From: Kiloniellales bacterium
Lineage (GTDB): Bacteria > Pseudomonadota > Alphaproteobacteria > Kiloniellales > JAKSDN01
Assembly (NCBI GenBank): GCA_022360075.1
Contig: JAKSDN010000621.1
Span: 1-10,583 of the forward strand
Length of the DNA: 10,583 bases
Direction: 5' to 3'
In this document: in pieces, positions 1-7,399 of the stretch
Numbering within the stretch: position 1 is the first letter of the stretch
Layout of the letters: each line of letters starts with the position of its first letter
The notes under the pieces: model-generated
Told to the model about the DNA's origin: nothing
Databases searched by the model: none
Seen by the model: only the letters and a program-made list of their open reading frames with translations
Translations under genes and position numbers: made by a program

Positions 1-797
1 ACGCTTTTGAGCTGTTCCAGCTCGCTCATGACGAACCAGTTGGAGATCTGGTCCTTGCGGCCGTAGGCGCCGACGCCGCCGTAGCGCGCCAGGAGTTGAT
101 CGAGACGAAAGATCACCTCCTCGGGCTTGGTGCCGCGCAGCAACGTGAGTGACAGGCGATTGAACGCGCCGTCCAGATCGTAGGCGGCCTGAAGCGCCTC
201 CTCGCCCATCCAGCCGACGCCGAAGCGGTGCTTGTCCGGCATCAGGGCGCCCGGGCCGATGGCGTAGATGAACTCCGGCGAGAGCGCGATGCCGACGATC
301 TCCAGCGTGCGCTTGTTGCCGTTCAGGATCGCCTGCAAACGGTCCCCCGGCGCGAAACCGTGGGCCTCCGCGAAGGACTCGTTTATGATCACCTCGTCGG
401 GATGGCCCTTGGTCACCCAGCGCCCGGCGCGCAGCGCGAGGCGGTTCAGCAGCGGCTGGCCGTGCTCCGGGATCGAGGCCAGCTCGCCGATCACCGGCTC
501 CTCGAAGCCTTCGACGTCGAGGATCGCGAGCTTCGAGACCCGCGCCTCGACCGTCTGCACGCCGGGCAGCGCGGCGATGCGCGGCAGCAAGGTCTCGGGC
601 GCGCGTTTGACGTCGGCGAAGACATCGGCGAAGTAGTAGCGCTCGTAGTAGGCGGCCGCCGTGATGCGCAGGGCATCGTAGCTGGCGAGCGACATCACCA
701 GCACCGCCACGCCCGAGCCGACGATCAGGGCCACCGCGAGCACCTGGCCGCGCAGGCGCCAGAGATCCCTGAGCAATTTGCGGTTCAGCGCGCCCAT
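1..797 (-). CDS. ABC transporter permease, FtsX/MacB type (partial, C-terminus beyond left edge)
   Basis: This is the membrane subunit of an ABC exporter of the FtsX/MacB/LolC type, which acts in the inner membrane on lipids, lipoproteins, peptides or drugs. About 265 codons are visible. The start is ATG at 797, two bases after the stop of the ATPase gene, so the two are surely co-transcribed and probably coupled. A basic N-terminus (RKLLRDLWRLRG) is followed by one long hydrophobic segment at about residues 17-38. After it comes a soluble region of more than 200 residues that resembles the periplasmic MacB_PCD domain, with VQTVEARV, GRWVTKGHPDEVIINE and GDRLQAIL-like stretches. The other membrane segments of the FtsX domain lie outside the window. 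Related alphaproteobacterial proteins are often near 800 residues with two FtsX domains, but that cannot be checked here. The substrate is unknown. A HlyD-like membrane fusion protein gene could follow to the left. Confidence 0.88.
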   Translation of the reverse strand, partial: MGALNRKLLRDLWRLRGQVLAVALIVGSGVAVLVMSLASYDALRITAAAYYERYYFADVFADVKRAPETLLPRIAALPGVQTVEARVSKLAILDVEGFEEPVIGELASIPEHGQPLLNRLALRAGRWVTKGHPDEVIINESFAEAHGFAPGDRLQAILNGNKRTLEIVGIALSPEFIYAIGPGALMPDKHRFGVGWMGEEALQAAYDLDGAFNRLSLTLLRGTKPEEVIFRLDQLLARYGGVGAYGRKDQISNWFVMSELEQLKS

Positions 798-799
798 GG

Positions 800-1543
800 C
801 TACCAGGTCACCTCGCGGGCCGCGCGCTTGCGGGGGTTGCGCTTCACCTCGGCGATCCGGCCGTCAGCCAAGTAGACGGTGCGGTCGGCGATGTCGCCGA
901 TCGCCGCGTTGTGGGTGATGAGCGCCGTGGTCGTGCCCAGCTCCTGATTGACCCGTTCGATGGTCTCCAACACCAGCGTGCCCGTGGCGCTGTCGAGAGC
1001 CCCGGTCGGCTCGTCGCAGAGCAGGACCTGCGGGCGCTTGGCGATCGCCCGGGCGATGGCGACGCGCTGCTGCTCGCCGCCCGAGAGTTGGGCGGGGAAG
1101 TGCTGCAGGCGATCGCCAAGGCCGACCAGGCCCAGGGCCTCTGCCGGGTCCAGCGGCGCCGGCGCAATCTCGGTGACCAAGGCGACGTTCTCCACCGCGG
1201 TCAGGCTGGGGATCAGGTTGTAGAACTGGAAGACGAAGCCCACGTGGTCGCGCCGGTAGCGGGTCAGCGCCGACTCGTCGTAGGCCGTGAGCTCGGTGTC
1301 GTAGAAGAAGACCTGGCCCGCGCTCGGGCTGTCCAGGCCGCCCATAATGTTGAGCAGCGTGGACTTGCCGCTGCCGGAATGGCCGAGCAGCACGATCAGC
1401 TCGGACTCGTATAGATCGAGATCGACCCCGCGCAGCGCCTGGACGGTCAACTCCCCGGTCCGATAGACCTTGGTCAGGCCGCGGACCGACAGGGTCGCCA
1501 CCGGCTCGCTGGCCGGCCGCTCGCTGCTTGCTTGCGCGCTCAT
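800..1543 (-). CDS. ABC transporter ATP-binding protein (MacB/LolD family)
   Basis: This 247-residue protein is the ATPase that energises the adjacent FtsX-type permease on the cytoplasmic face of the inner membrane. All nucleotide-binding motifs are present and in order: Walker [10 protein letters not shown] (54-62), Q-loop Q106 in VFQFYNL, signature LSGGEQQR (153-160), Walker [13 protein letters not shown] (173-184) and the switch His in ITHN (H211). The EPTGALD and [17 protein letters not shown] segments are typical of the MacB/LolD/FtsE branch. The length is normal for the family. The start is ATG at 1543, and about 15 variable residues precede the first beta strand. No good Shine-Dalgarno sequence lies upstream. 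The ATG overlaps the TGA of a short upstream frame (see findings), so either leaderless or coupled initiation is possible. It is transcribed away from pgk. The transported substrate cannot be told from the ATPase. Confidence 0.95.
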   Translation of the reverse strand: MSAQASSERPASEPVATLSVRGLTKVYRTGELTVQALRGVDLDLYESELIVLLGHSGSGKSTLLNIMGGLDSPSAGQVFFYDTELTAYDESALTRYRRDHVGFVFQFYNLIPSLTAVENVALVTEIAPAPLDPAEALGLVGLGDRLQHFPAQLSGGEQQRVAIARAIAKRPQVLLCDEPTGALDSATGTLVLETIERVNQELGTTTALITHNAAIGDIADRTVYLADGRIAEVKRNPRKRAAREVTW

Positions 1544-1760
1544 AACGACGGTTTCTTAATCTGGATATCGCTGACCACGGTCGTCAGCCTGCGATAGTCC
1601 GGCAGGCCGGCGCCCGCGTTGATCTGGATCAGGGAACACCGGGGCGCGGCCGCGGACGCTTGCGCCGGGCCAGCCCGGTCCCTATCACTGGGCCGGCGGC
1701 GCGGGCATCCCCTGCGTCCGAAGACCTGGGGCAACCGGAGGGACGGGGGGAGGCTCGCTT
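1544..1760. other. Divergent intergenic region between the ABC exporter and pgk
   Basis: This 217-base region must hold the promoters for both the leftward ABC operon and rightward pgk. On the plus strand a weak sigma70-like pair can be proposed: CTGACC at 1571-1576 and GATAGT 16 bases later at 1593-1598. The -35 element sits in an imperfect dyad, CTGAC (1571-1575) with GTCAG (1583-1587), which could be an operator. A frame of 64 codons (TTG at 1734 to TGA at 1540) crosses most of the region on the minus strand, but I do not recognise its product and do not call it a gene. No convincing minus-strand promoter is seen. Confidence 0.35.
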
Positions 1761-2966
1761 ATGGCCCGCTTCAAGACGCTCGATGACCTGGAGGTCGCCG
1801 GCAAGCGCGTGCTGGTGCGGGTCGACTTCAATGTGCCGATGCGCGACGGCCAGGTGAGCGATGCGACCCGGATCGAGCGCGCGCTGCCGACGATCCGCGA
1901 TCTCACGGCGCGCGGCGCAAGGGTCGTGCTGCTGTCGCACTTCGGGCGGCCCAAGGGCAAGCGGGTCGCGGAAATGTCCTTGGCGCCGGTCGCGGCCGCA
2001 CTTGGCGAAGCGCTCGGCGGACAGCAGATCGCCTTCGCGGACGACTGCATCGGCACGGCGGTATCCGACACCGTCAACGGCCTTTCCGACGGCGCCGTCG
2101 CGCTGCTGGAGAACCTGCGCTTCCATGCGGGCGAGGAGGCCAACGATCCGGCCTTCGCGAGCGAGCTGGCGGCGCTCGGCGATCTCTACGTCGACGACGC
2201 CTTCTCGGCCGCCCATCGGGCGCACGCCTCGGTCGCGGGCCTCGCCGGGCTGCTGCCCGCGGCCGCGGGACGGCAGATGCAGGCCGAGCTGGAGCACCTG
2301 GCCCAGGCTCTGGAGACGCCCGCGCGCCCGGCGGCGGCCATTGTCGGCGGTGCCAAGGTCTCGACCAAGCTCGAGCTGCTCGGCAACCTGGTCGGCAAGG
2401 TCGATTGGCTGGCGGTCGGCGGCGGCATGGCCAACACCTTCCTGCACGCCGTGGGTGTCGACGTCGGCGCCTCGCTCTGCGAGCGTGACATGGCCGACAC
2501 GGCCCGCGGCATCGTCGAGACCGCCAAGGCCGCGAACTGCGACATCGTGCTGCCGACCGACGCCCTGGTCGCCGGTGAGCTCGCGCCCGGCGCGGCCGTC
2601 GAGACCCTGTCGGTCAAGACCGTGCCGGCGAGCGGCAAGATCCTCGACGTCGGCCCGGCGACCGCCGAGCACCTGGCCCGGCGTCTGGCCGGCTGCAAGA
2701 CCCTGGTCTGGAACGGCCCGCTCGGCTGCTTCGAGGTCCCGCCCTTCGACCGGGGCACCAATGCAGTCGCCCAGGCTGCGGCGCAGCTTACGGCAGCCGG
2801 CGGCCTCACTTCGGTTGCCGGCGGCGGTGACACGGTGGCAGCACTCGCCAACGCCGGCGTGCTCGAGGAATTCACCTACGTCTCGGCGGCTGGCGGCGCC
2901 TTCCTCGAGTGGCTCGAGGGCAAGACCCTGCCGGGTGTCGCGGCGCTGGAGGCGGCGGCGGAGTAG
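1761..2966 (+). CDS. pgk: Phosphoglycerate kinase
   Basis: This is the cytoplasmic glycolytic and gluconeogenic enzyme that transfers phosphate between 1,3-bisphosphoglycerate and ADP, giving 3-phosphoglycerate and ATP. At 401 residues it has the usual bacterial length. The N-terminal substrate domain shows VRVDFNVP (19-26, with D22 and N24), R37, the SHFGRPKG loop (59-66, H60 and R63), R120 in LENLRF and R153 in HRAHAS. The C-terminal nucleotide domain shows [15 protein letters not shown] (196-210, K203), WNGPLGCFE (317-325, E325) and GGGDTVAAL (354-362). The start is ATG at 1761, preceded by a GGGGGAGG ribosome binding site. In many alphaproteobacteria pgk lies between gap and fba, but here neither is adjacent. 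The next gene is 171 bases downstream past a repeat-rich spacer, so co-transcription with it is uncertain. Confidence 0.98.
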   Translation: MARFKTLDDLEVAGKRVLVRVDFNVPMRDGQVSDATRIERALPTIRDLTARGARVVLLSHFGRPKGKRVAEMSLAPVAAALGEALGGQQIAFADDCIGTAVSDTVNGLSDGAVALLENLRFHAGEEANDPAFASELAALGDLYVDDAFSAAHRAHASVAGLAGLLPAAAGRQMQAELEHLAQALETPARPAAAIVGGAKVSTKLELLGNLVGKVDWLAVGGGMANTFLHAVGVDVGASLCERDMADTARGIVETAKAANCDIVLPTDALVAGELAPGAAVETLSVKTVPASGKILDVGPATAEHLARRLAGCKTLVWNGPLGCFEVPPFDRGTNAVAQAAAQLTAAGGLTSVAGGGDTVAALANAGVLEEFTYVSAAGGAFLEWLEGKTLPGVAALEAAAE

Positions 2967-3137
2967 CGGTGCTTTTTGGTTGTCCGCTCCGCGGATGCCC
3001 CCCACCCTAGCCCTTCCCACAAGGGGGAGGGAAGAATGAGATGAAAGCGCGACCATACCTCTCTCCCCCTTGATGGGGGAGGGGGTAACGACGCCCTTTG
3101 GCGTCGCGCCTCGGCCCAGATCACGGGAGGGGAAAAA
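2967..3137. repeat. Repeat-rich spacer with palindromic GC elements
   Basis: The pgk-AKR spacer is packed with inverted repeats. The first is TCCGC/GCGGA at 2983-2995 with a 3-base loop. The second copy-like block, near 3011-3034, carries CTTCCC (3013-3018) pairing with GGGAAG (3029-3034). The third is CTCCCCC (3063-3069) and GGGGGAG (3075-3081), a perfect 7-bp stem with a 5-base loop. AAGGGGGAG (3021-3029) also pairs with CTCCCCCTT (3063-3071), so the two blocks form one larger palindrome. The fourth is CGACGCC (3089-3095) and GGCGTCG (3100-3106) with a CTTT loop. I recall C-rich/G-rich palindromes of this style as common dispersed repeats in alphaproteobacterial genomes, but this was not checked here. 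No U-run follows any stem, so none is a classic terminator. They could still slow or end pgk transcripts or protect 3' ends. Confidence 0.7.
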
Positions 3138-4139
3138 GTGAAGTACCGCCGCTTCGGCCGCACCGGCCTGGAGATTTCGGAACTGGTGTTGGGTGGCGGC
3201 TGGGTCGGCGGCCTCCTGATCCAAGCCGACGACGAGACCAAACGTGCCGCCCTCGCCCGCGCTACGGCGGCGGGAGTCAACTGGATCGACACCGCCGCGA
3301 GTTACGGCCAGGGCCAATCGGAGACGGCGATCGGCTGGCTGCTCGAAGAGCTCGACACGCGCCCGATCGTCTCGACCAAGGTACGCCTCGACCCGGCACG
3401 ACTCGACGACATTCCGGGTCAGATCGAAGCCGGGATGCATGAGAGCCTCGCACGTCTGCGCCTGGAGTCCGTCGAGCTGTTCCAGCTCCACAACCCGCTG
3501 GCAGGCGATGGGCGCGGCGACTCGATCACGCTCGAGCATGTCCTGGGTGCGAAGGGCGCGGCCGAGGGGCTGGAGCGCATGCGCGATCAGGGCCTGACTC
3601 GTTTCATTGGCATGACCGCCCTGGGCGAGGCCGCCATGTGCCGGGACGCGATCGACAGCGGCCGCTTCGACTCCGCCCAGGTCTACTACAACCTGCTCAA
3701 CCCGAGCGCCGGCCGGGCCATGCCGGAGGCTTGGACGGGCCAGAGCTTCGCAGGCCTCATCGAGGCCTGCCGCAAGCACGACACCGCGGTCATGGCGATC
3801 CGCATCCTGGCCGCCGGCGTGCTCGCCAGCGAGCAGCGCCACGGCCGCGAGATCGTGGTCGCCGAGGCCAGCGATGTGCCGACCGAGGAGATCCGGGCCC
3901 GCTCGGCGCTCTCGGCGCTCGGGCTCGAAGAAAGCGGCCGGACCGCCCACGGCACGCGGGCCCAGACCGCCCTGCGCTTCGTGCTCGCCAATCCGGACAT
4001 CGCCGGCGCGGTCATCGGCCTCGCCGAGCTCGACCATCTCGACGAGGCGCTCGCCGCCGTCGAGGCCGGGCCGCTCCCGGATGACGCGTTGGCGGCGCTC
4101 GATGCCGTCTACGCCGCGAACTTCGGGCTGGGATCGTGA
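3138..4139 (+). CDS. Aldo/keto reductase family oxidoreductase
   Basis: This is a cytoplasmic NAD(P)-dependent oxidoreductase with the AKR TIM-barrel fold, 333 residues long. The catalytic tetrad can be placed: D51 in NWIDTAASYG, Y56, K81 in IVSTKV, and H118 in FQLHNP. The N-terminus MKYRRFGRTGLEISELVLGG and the C-terminal cofactor region (ALRFVLANPDIAGAVIGLAELDHLDEAL) are typical. The overall style recalls L-fucose/D-threo-aldose 1-dehydrogenase and related sugar dehydrogenases, but the substrate is not decided by sequence. The start is GTG at 3138, with a strong GGGAGGGG ribosome binding site ending 5 bases upstream. The gene ends at TGA 4137-4139, overlapping the GTG of the next dehydrogenase in a GTGA arrangement. 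This implies translational coupling and perhaps successive steps of a sugar or hydroxyacid pathway. Confidence 0.93.
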   Translation: MKYRRFGRTGLEISELVLGGGWVGGLLIQADDETKRAALARATAAGVNWIDTAASYGQGQSETAIGWLLEELDTRPIVSTKVRLDPARLDDIPGQIEAGMHESLARLRLESVELFQLHNPLAGDGRGDSITLEHVLGAKGAAEGLERMRDQGLTRFIGMTALGEAAMCRDAIDSGRFDSAQVYYNLLNPSAGRAMPEAWTGQSFAGLIEACRKHDTAVMAIRILAAGVLASEQRHGREIVVAEASDVPTEEIRARSALSALGLEESGRTAHGTRAQTALRFVLANPDIAGAVIGLAELDHLDEALAAVEAGPLPDDALAALDAVYAANFGLGS

Positions 4140-5248
4140 CCGACAGCCCGGCTGCAGCGGCGCGGCGCATCCCGGCCGGGGCGCTGCGCGACCTGGTGCG
4201 CGACGTCTTCGTGGCCGCCGGCTGCGCGGCCGAGGAAGGCGCGCGCATCGGCCACTACCTGGTGCGGGCCAACCTGACCGGGCATGACAGTCACGGCGTG
4301 ATCCGGGTGCCGCGCTATCTGCACTGGCTGCGGACCGGCGCCTTGCGCGCGAATCAGAGCCTGAGCGTCGTCACCGAGAACGCCGCCATGGCCCTGATCG
4401 ACGGCAACTTCGGCTTCGGCCAGTCGATCGGCCCGCAGGCGGTGCAGATGGGCATCGACAAGGCGCGCGAAGGCGGGGTCGCAATCGTCGCCCTGCGCCG
4501 CTCGGGCCACCTGGGCCGGATCGGCGACTGGGCCGAGATGGCGGCGGAAGCCGGGCAGGTCTCGCTCCATCTGGTCAACGTGTCGGGCAGTGTGCTGGTG
4601 GCGCCCTTCGGCGCGGCCGAGCGCCGCATGGCGACCAATCCCCTGGCGATCGGCGTGCCGCTGCCGGACGCGCCGCCGCTCATCCTCGACTTCGCCACCT
4701 CGCTGATCGCCGAAGGCAAGGCCCTGGTCGCGCTCAAGGGCGGCAAGCCCCTGCCGGCGGGCAGCTTGGTCGACGGCGAGGGCAAGCTCACCGACGACCC
4801 CTCGGTCTTCTACGGCTCCGAGGACAAGGCCGGCGTGCCGAACCCGGAGGGTGGCGTCGGCGCGCTGCGCGCCATGGGCGAGCACAAGGGCTCGGGCCTG
4901 TCGATCATGATCGAGCTGTTGGCCGGCGCGCTCACCGGATCGGGCTGCTGTGGGCCGGGCCCGCGTCCGCTGGTCAACGGCATGCTCTCGGTCTACATGG
5001 CGCCCGGCTTCTTCGAGTCGGCCGACGCCTTCGCGGCCGAAGTCCGTCAGTACGTCGACTTCGTCAAGAGCGCCCGCCCCGCCGCATCGGACGGCGAGGT
5101 CCTGGTCCCCGGCGAGCCCGAGCGGCGCAGCGAGGCCCGGCGCCTGGCCGAGGGCGTGCCGCTGCCCGAGGAGAGCTGGCAGGCAATCCGCGCCGCCGCG
5201 CTTGAGGCCGGCTTGAGCGCGCAGCGGATCGACCAGGTCGTTGCCTGA
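4136..5248 (+). CDS. Ldh-family (malate/L-lactate type) 2-hydroxyacid dehydrogenase, YbiC/HcxB-like
   Basis: This 370-residue protein belongs to the type-2 malate/L-lactate dehydrogenase family, which uses NAD(P) to interconvert 2-hydroxy and 2-keto acids and is unrelated to Rossmann-type lactate dehydrogenases. Visible motifs are GHDSHGVIRVPRY (49-61, catalytic-region H53), SGHLGRIGDWAE (123-134, H125), TNPLAIGVP (168-176), LDFATS (184-189) and GEHKGSGLSIMIELLAGALTG (248-268). The SGHLGRIGDWAE and VAPFG segments are closer in my memory to E. coli YbiC (hydroxycarboxylate dehydrogenase B) than to malate or ureidoglycolate dehydrogenases. The exact substrate is therefore inferred loosely. The GTG start at 4136 overlaps the stop of the aldo/keto reductase gene by 4 bases. 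The TyrA-like gene follows after 43 bases. Confidence 0.93.
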   Translation: MTDSPAAAARRIPAGALRDLVRDVFVAAGCAAEEGARIGHYLVRANLTGHDSHGVIRVPRYLHWLRTGALRANQSLSVVTENAAMALIDGNFGFGQSIGPQAVQMGIDKAREGGVAIVALRRSGHLGRIGDWAEMAAEAGQVSLHLVNVSGSVLVAPFGAAERRMATNPLAIGVPLPDAPPLILDFATSLIAEGKALVALKGGKPLPAGSLVDGEGKLTDDPSVFYGSEDKAGVPNPEGGVGALRAMGEHKGSGLSIMIELLAGALTGSGCCGPGPRPLVNGMLSVYMAPGFFESADAFAAEVRQYVDFVKSARPAASDGEVLVPGEPERRSEARRLAEGVPLPEESWQAIRAAALEAGLSAQRIDQVVA

Positions 5249-5291
5249 CTTCGCGCGACAACACGATCGGGAAGCTGAGGAAGACGAGGCG

Positions 5292-6050
5292 ATGATCCGT
5301 TCCTTGGGCCTGATCGGCTACGGGCATTTCGGCGCCTTCCTGCACATTCTTGCGACGCGCCACCTCCCCGACCTGCCGCTCAAGATCCACGCCCGGCGGC
5401 GCAAGCCGGACGGCGTCCTGTTCTTTCCGTTGGAGGCGGTCGCCGCCTGTGACGTCGTGGTTCTCGCGGTGCCGATCAGCGCCTACGAGAGCGTTCTGGC
5501 CGAGATCGGCCCGCACCTGGCCGCCGACGGCATCCTCGTCGACGTGGCGACCGTGAAGAGGTACACGGGCGACCTGGTCCGCTCGGCCGCCGCCGGCCGC
5601 CCCTATATCGCGATGCATCCGATGTTCGGGCCGGAGAGCTACGCCAAGCGCGGCGGCGACCTGACCGGCCTGCGCATCGTCGTCACGGAAAGCACCTTGG
5701 GAGCGGAACGCCACGAGGCGCTGCTGACCCGCCTGCGGCGGATCGGTTTTCAGATCGTCGAGAAAGACGCGGACGCGCACGACCGGGACCTGGCCGAAAC
5801 GCTGTTCCTGACGCACTACGTCGGCCAGGTCGTCGCCCGCGGCGGCTTCGAGCGCACCGACATCGACACGGTGTCTTTCGGTTACCTGATGGATGCGGTC
5901 GACAGCGTGCGCCACGACACCCAGCTCTTCGACGAGGTCTGCCGCTTCAATCCCTATTGCCGCCAGGTCATCGAGCGCTTCGACGCGAGCGAGCGTCAGG
6001 TCCGCGAACTGTTGCTCAGCCACCTGAATGCGGCCGATGACGACACTTAG
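5292..6050 (+). CDS. Prephenate/arogenate dehydrogenase-like protein (TyrA family)
   Basis: This NAD(P)-dependent dehydrogenase of the TyrA family would oxidatively decarboxylate prephenate or arogenate on the way to tyrosine, in the cytoplasm. The N-terminal Rossmann motif is GLIGYGHFG (6-14), followed by DVVVLAVP (54-61). The family hallmark HPMFGPES lies at 109-116, and AHDRDLAETLFLTHYVGQ (162-179) matches the usual second conserved His region. The chosen ATG at 5292 (252 residues) gives a protein starting right at the first beta strand, with GAGG just upstream. An in-frame TTG at 5241 would add 17 poorly conserved-looking residues and overlap the previous gene. The protein is somewhat shorter than classic bacterial TyrA (about 280-310), with no chorismate mutase or ACT domain. 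Its place in a dehydrogenase operon, away from aromatic genes, suggests a paralogue or side-pathway enzyme. Confidence 0.88.
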   Translation: MIRSLGLIGYGHFGAFLHILATRHLPDLPLKIHARRRKPDGVLFFPLEAVAACDVVVLAVPISAYESVLAEIGPHLAADGILVDVATVKRYTGDLVRSAAAGRPYIAMHPMFGPESYAKRGGDLTGLRIVVTESTLGAERHEALLTRLRRIGFQIVEKDADAHDRDLAETLFLTHYVGQVVARGGFERTDIDTVSFGYLMDAVDSVRHDTQLFDEVCRFNPYCRQVIERFDASERQVRELLLSHLNAADDDT

Positions 6051-6068
6051 GAAACCGCTGCTGATTCC

Positions 6069-7283
6069 TCAGACGGAGGTCTCCGGCCGCGCCCGCCGTT
6101 CGAGCCGCTCGATTCGACGCACGAGCAGCGCGGCGAACAGCGCGAGCGACGACGATAAGAGCATGATGATGAGCAGCGCGTAGGCGCCGTTTGCTTCCGT
6201 GACGAGGGTGCCGGTGAACGGCGTCACAGCCGCACCTGTCGCGACGGTCAAGGCGCCGGCAAGACCTGATGCGCTGCCGGCGAGCTGCGGCCGCACCGAG
6301 AGCGCGCCGGCACTGCTGCTCGGGGTCGTCAGGCCGTTGCCGATGCCGACGAAGATCGTCGCGCCGAAGAACAGGATCGCATTCAGGGCGCCGACGGCGA
6401 GGAGCACGAGGCCCAGCAAAAGGCCGAAGCAGGCGACGACCCGGCCGGCGATCATCATCGTCGTCAGCGCGTGGCGCTGCGCCAAGCGGCCCGAGAGGAA
6501 GCTGCCGAGCATGAAGCCCGCGGTGATGCTGCCCAGGCAGACTCCCAGCATGGCCGGGGACATCCCATAGATGGTGGTCGCGACGAGCGGCGCACCGGCT
6601 AGAAAGGCGTAGAAGGCCCCGGTCGAAAAGGCCGTGCAAAGCGCGTAGCCCCAGAATCCCGGCGCGCGGAGCAGCTCCGGGTAGAGGCGAAGCTGCTTGG
6701 CGAAGGTCGCCGAGGGCTTGGTGTTGGTCTCGCCGAACTCGACCCAGCAGAACGCGAGCATCGACAGGCCGAAGACGGCGTAGGCGACGAAGCTCGCCCG
6801 CCAGCCGAAGAGCGCGTCGAGTGCGCCGCCCAACATCGGTCCCAGCATGGGCGCGGCCGCCATGGCCATGCTGAGGTAGCCGATCAGGCTCGCCGCCTTC
6901 TGCGGCGGTGCCACGTCGCGGATCGCGGCGAGCGACAGGGCCGAGCCGCAGATGATCGCGCCCTGAAGCACACGGAAGGCCAGGAACACCCAGATATCCG
7001 TGGCGAAGACGCAGACCAGCGAGGCGAGCGTAAAGAGGCTCAGCCCGAACAAGAGCAGCGGCCGGCGCCCGAAGCGGTCCGACAGGGGCCCCATGATGAT
7101 TTGCAGCACCGCGGTGGCGGCGAGATAGCCGGCGATCGACAGGCTGACGAGCGCGTAGTCCACCTCGAAGTCGGCCGCCATGTTCGACAGCGACGGCAGG
7201 AACATGTTCAGCGACAGGACCGAGAGACCCGTCAGCAGAAACAGTGTGGGCATCCTCGGCGGCGTAACGGCGGAACGAAACAT
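6069..7283 (-). CDS. MFS multidrug exporter, Bcr/CflA family
   Basis: This 404-residue inner-membrane transporter is built of about 12 hydrophobic segments. It matches the drug:proton antiporter group of the major facilitator superfamily, in particular the Bcr/CflA branch (bicyclomycin, chloramphenicol/florfenicol and others). The MFS motif A, GPLSDRFGRR, lies at 65-74 between segments 2 and 3. FRVLQGAIICGSALSLAAIRD and MLGPMLGGAL, the antiporter motif C region in segment 5, are clear. ATG at 7283 is preceded by AAGGGA and is preferred over an upstream TTG in the same frame at 7331, because that extension would run into the terminator hairpin. The gene lies behind a long leader with a peptide ORF and an intrinsic terminator ending 46 bases before the start, so attenuation is likely. 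It converges with the TyrA-like gene, with 18 bases between stop codons and no terminator seen there. The drug spectrum is unknown. Confidence 0.94.
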   Translation of the reverse strand: MFRSAVTPPRMPTLFLLTGLSVLSLNMFLPSLSNMAADFEVDYALVSLSIAGYLAATAVLQIIMGPLSDRFGRRPLLLFGLSLFTLASLVCVFATDIWVFLAFRVLQGAIICGSALSLAAIRDVAPPQKAASLIGYLSMAMAAAPMLGPMLGGALDALFGWRASFVAYAVFGLSMLAFCWVEFGETNTKPSATFAKQLRLYPELLRAPGFWGYALCTAFSTGAFYAFLAGAPLVATTIYGMSPAMLGVCLGSITAGFMLGSFLSGRLAQRHALTTMMIAGRVVACFGLLLGLVLLAVGALNAILFFGATIFVGIGNGLTTPSSSAGALSVRPQLAGSASGLAGALTVATGAAVTPFTGTLVTEANGAYALLIIMLLSSSLALFAALLVRRIERLERRARPETSV

Positions 7284-7329
7284 CTGATCCCTTCGGCCGG
7301 ACAAGGCCCGGCGACGGCAAGGCGGAAAC

Positions 7330-7358
7330 AAAAAAGGCCCCCGAGGTTATCGGGGGCC
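7330..7358 (-). terminator. Intrinsic terminator in the leader of the MFS gene (attenuator)
   Basis: Read on the minus strand, GGCCCCCGA (7358-7350) pairs perfectly with TCGGGGGCC (7344-7336) around a 5-base loop TAACC. Six T residues follow at 7335-7330. This is a strong Rho-independent terminator lying 46 bases upstream of the exporter ATG and 24 bases beyond the stop of the leader peptide. A terminator placed in front of a gene and behind a short ORF is the standard layout of transcription attenuation. The same DNA read on the plus strand has A residues before the stem and no U-run after it. Confidence 0.92.
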
Positions 7359-7399
7359 CATGGGACGTCGGTGGGATCGCCGCTACCGCTCCATGCGCC
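7355..7399 (-). promoter_or_regulatory. Candidate antiterminator pairing between leader codons and terminator arm
   Basis: On the minus strand GGCGCATGG (7399-7391, inside leader codons 11-14) can pair with CCATGGGCC (7363-7355) in 8 of 9 positions, with a single G-G mismatch and a 27-base loop. The second strand includes four bases of the terminator's 5' arm, so the two structures exclude each other. A ribosome finishing the leader peptide would cover the first strand and let the terminator form. The pairing is visible in the sequence, but its use is an inference. Confidence 0.5.

Noticed and set aside
228..875. A plus-strand frame at the left end
   Set aside because: It overlaps the ABC permease and ATPase genes antisense and its product has no recognisable feature.
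1629..4037. An 802-codon open frame on the minus strand
   Set aside because: It runs antisense over pgk and the aldo/keto reductase gene. Its product is low-complexity, with no domain, and long antisense frames are expected at this GC content.
5241..5291. TTG start extending the TyrA-like protein by 17 residues
   Set aside because: The added residues are charged, precede the first Rossmann strand and overlap the previous gene. ATG at 5292 has a GAGG site and gives the normal family N-terminus.
7284..7331. MFS start at the upstream TTG (7331)
   Set aside because: The start would lie inside the terminator's U-run and add 16 basic, non-membrane residues. ATG at 7283 has AAGGGA upstream and suits the family.
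7336..7358. The leader hairpin as a terminator on the plus strand
   Set aside because: On the plus strand the T-run becomes an A-run before the stem and nothing U-rich follows. There is also no plus-strand gene ending here.
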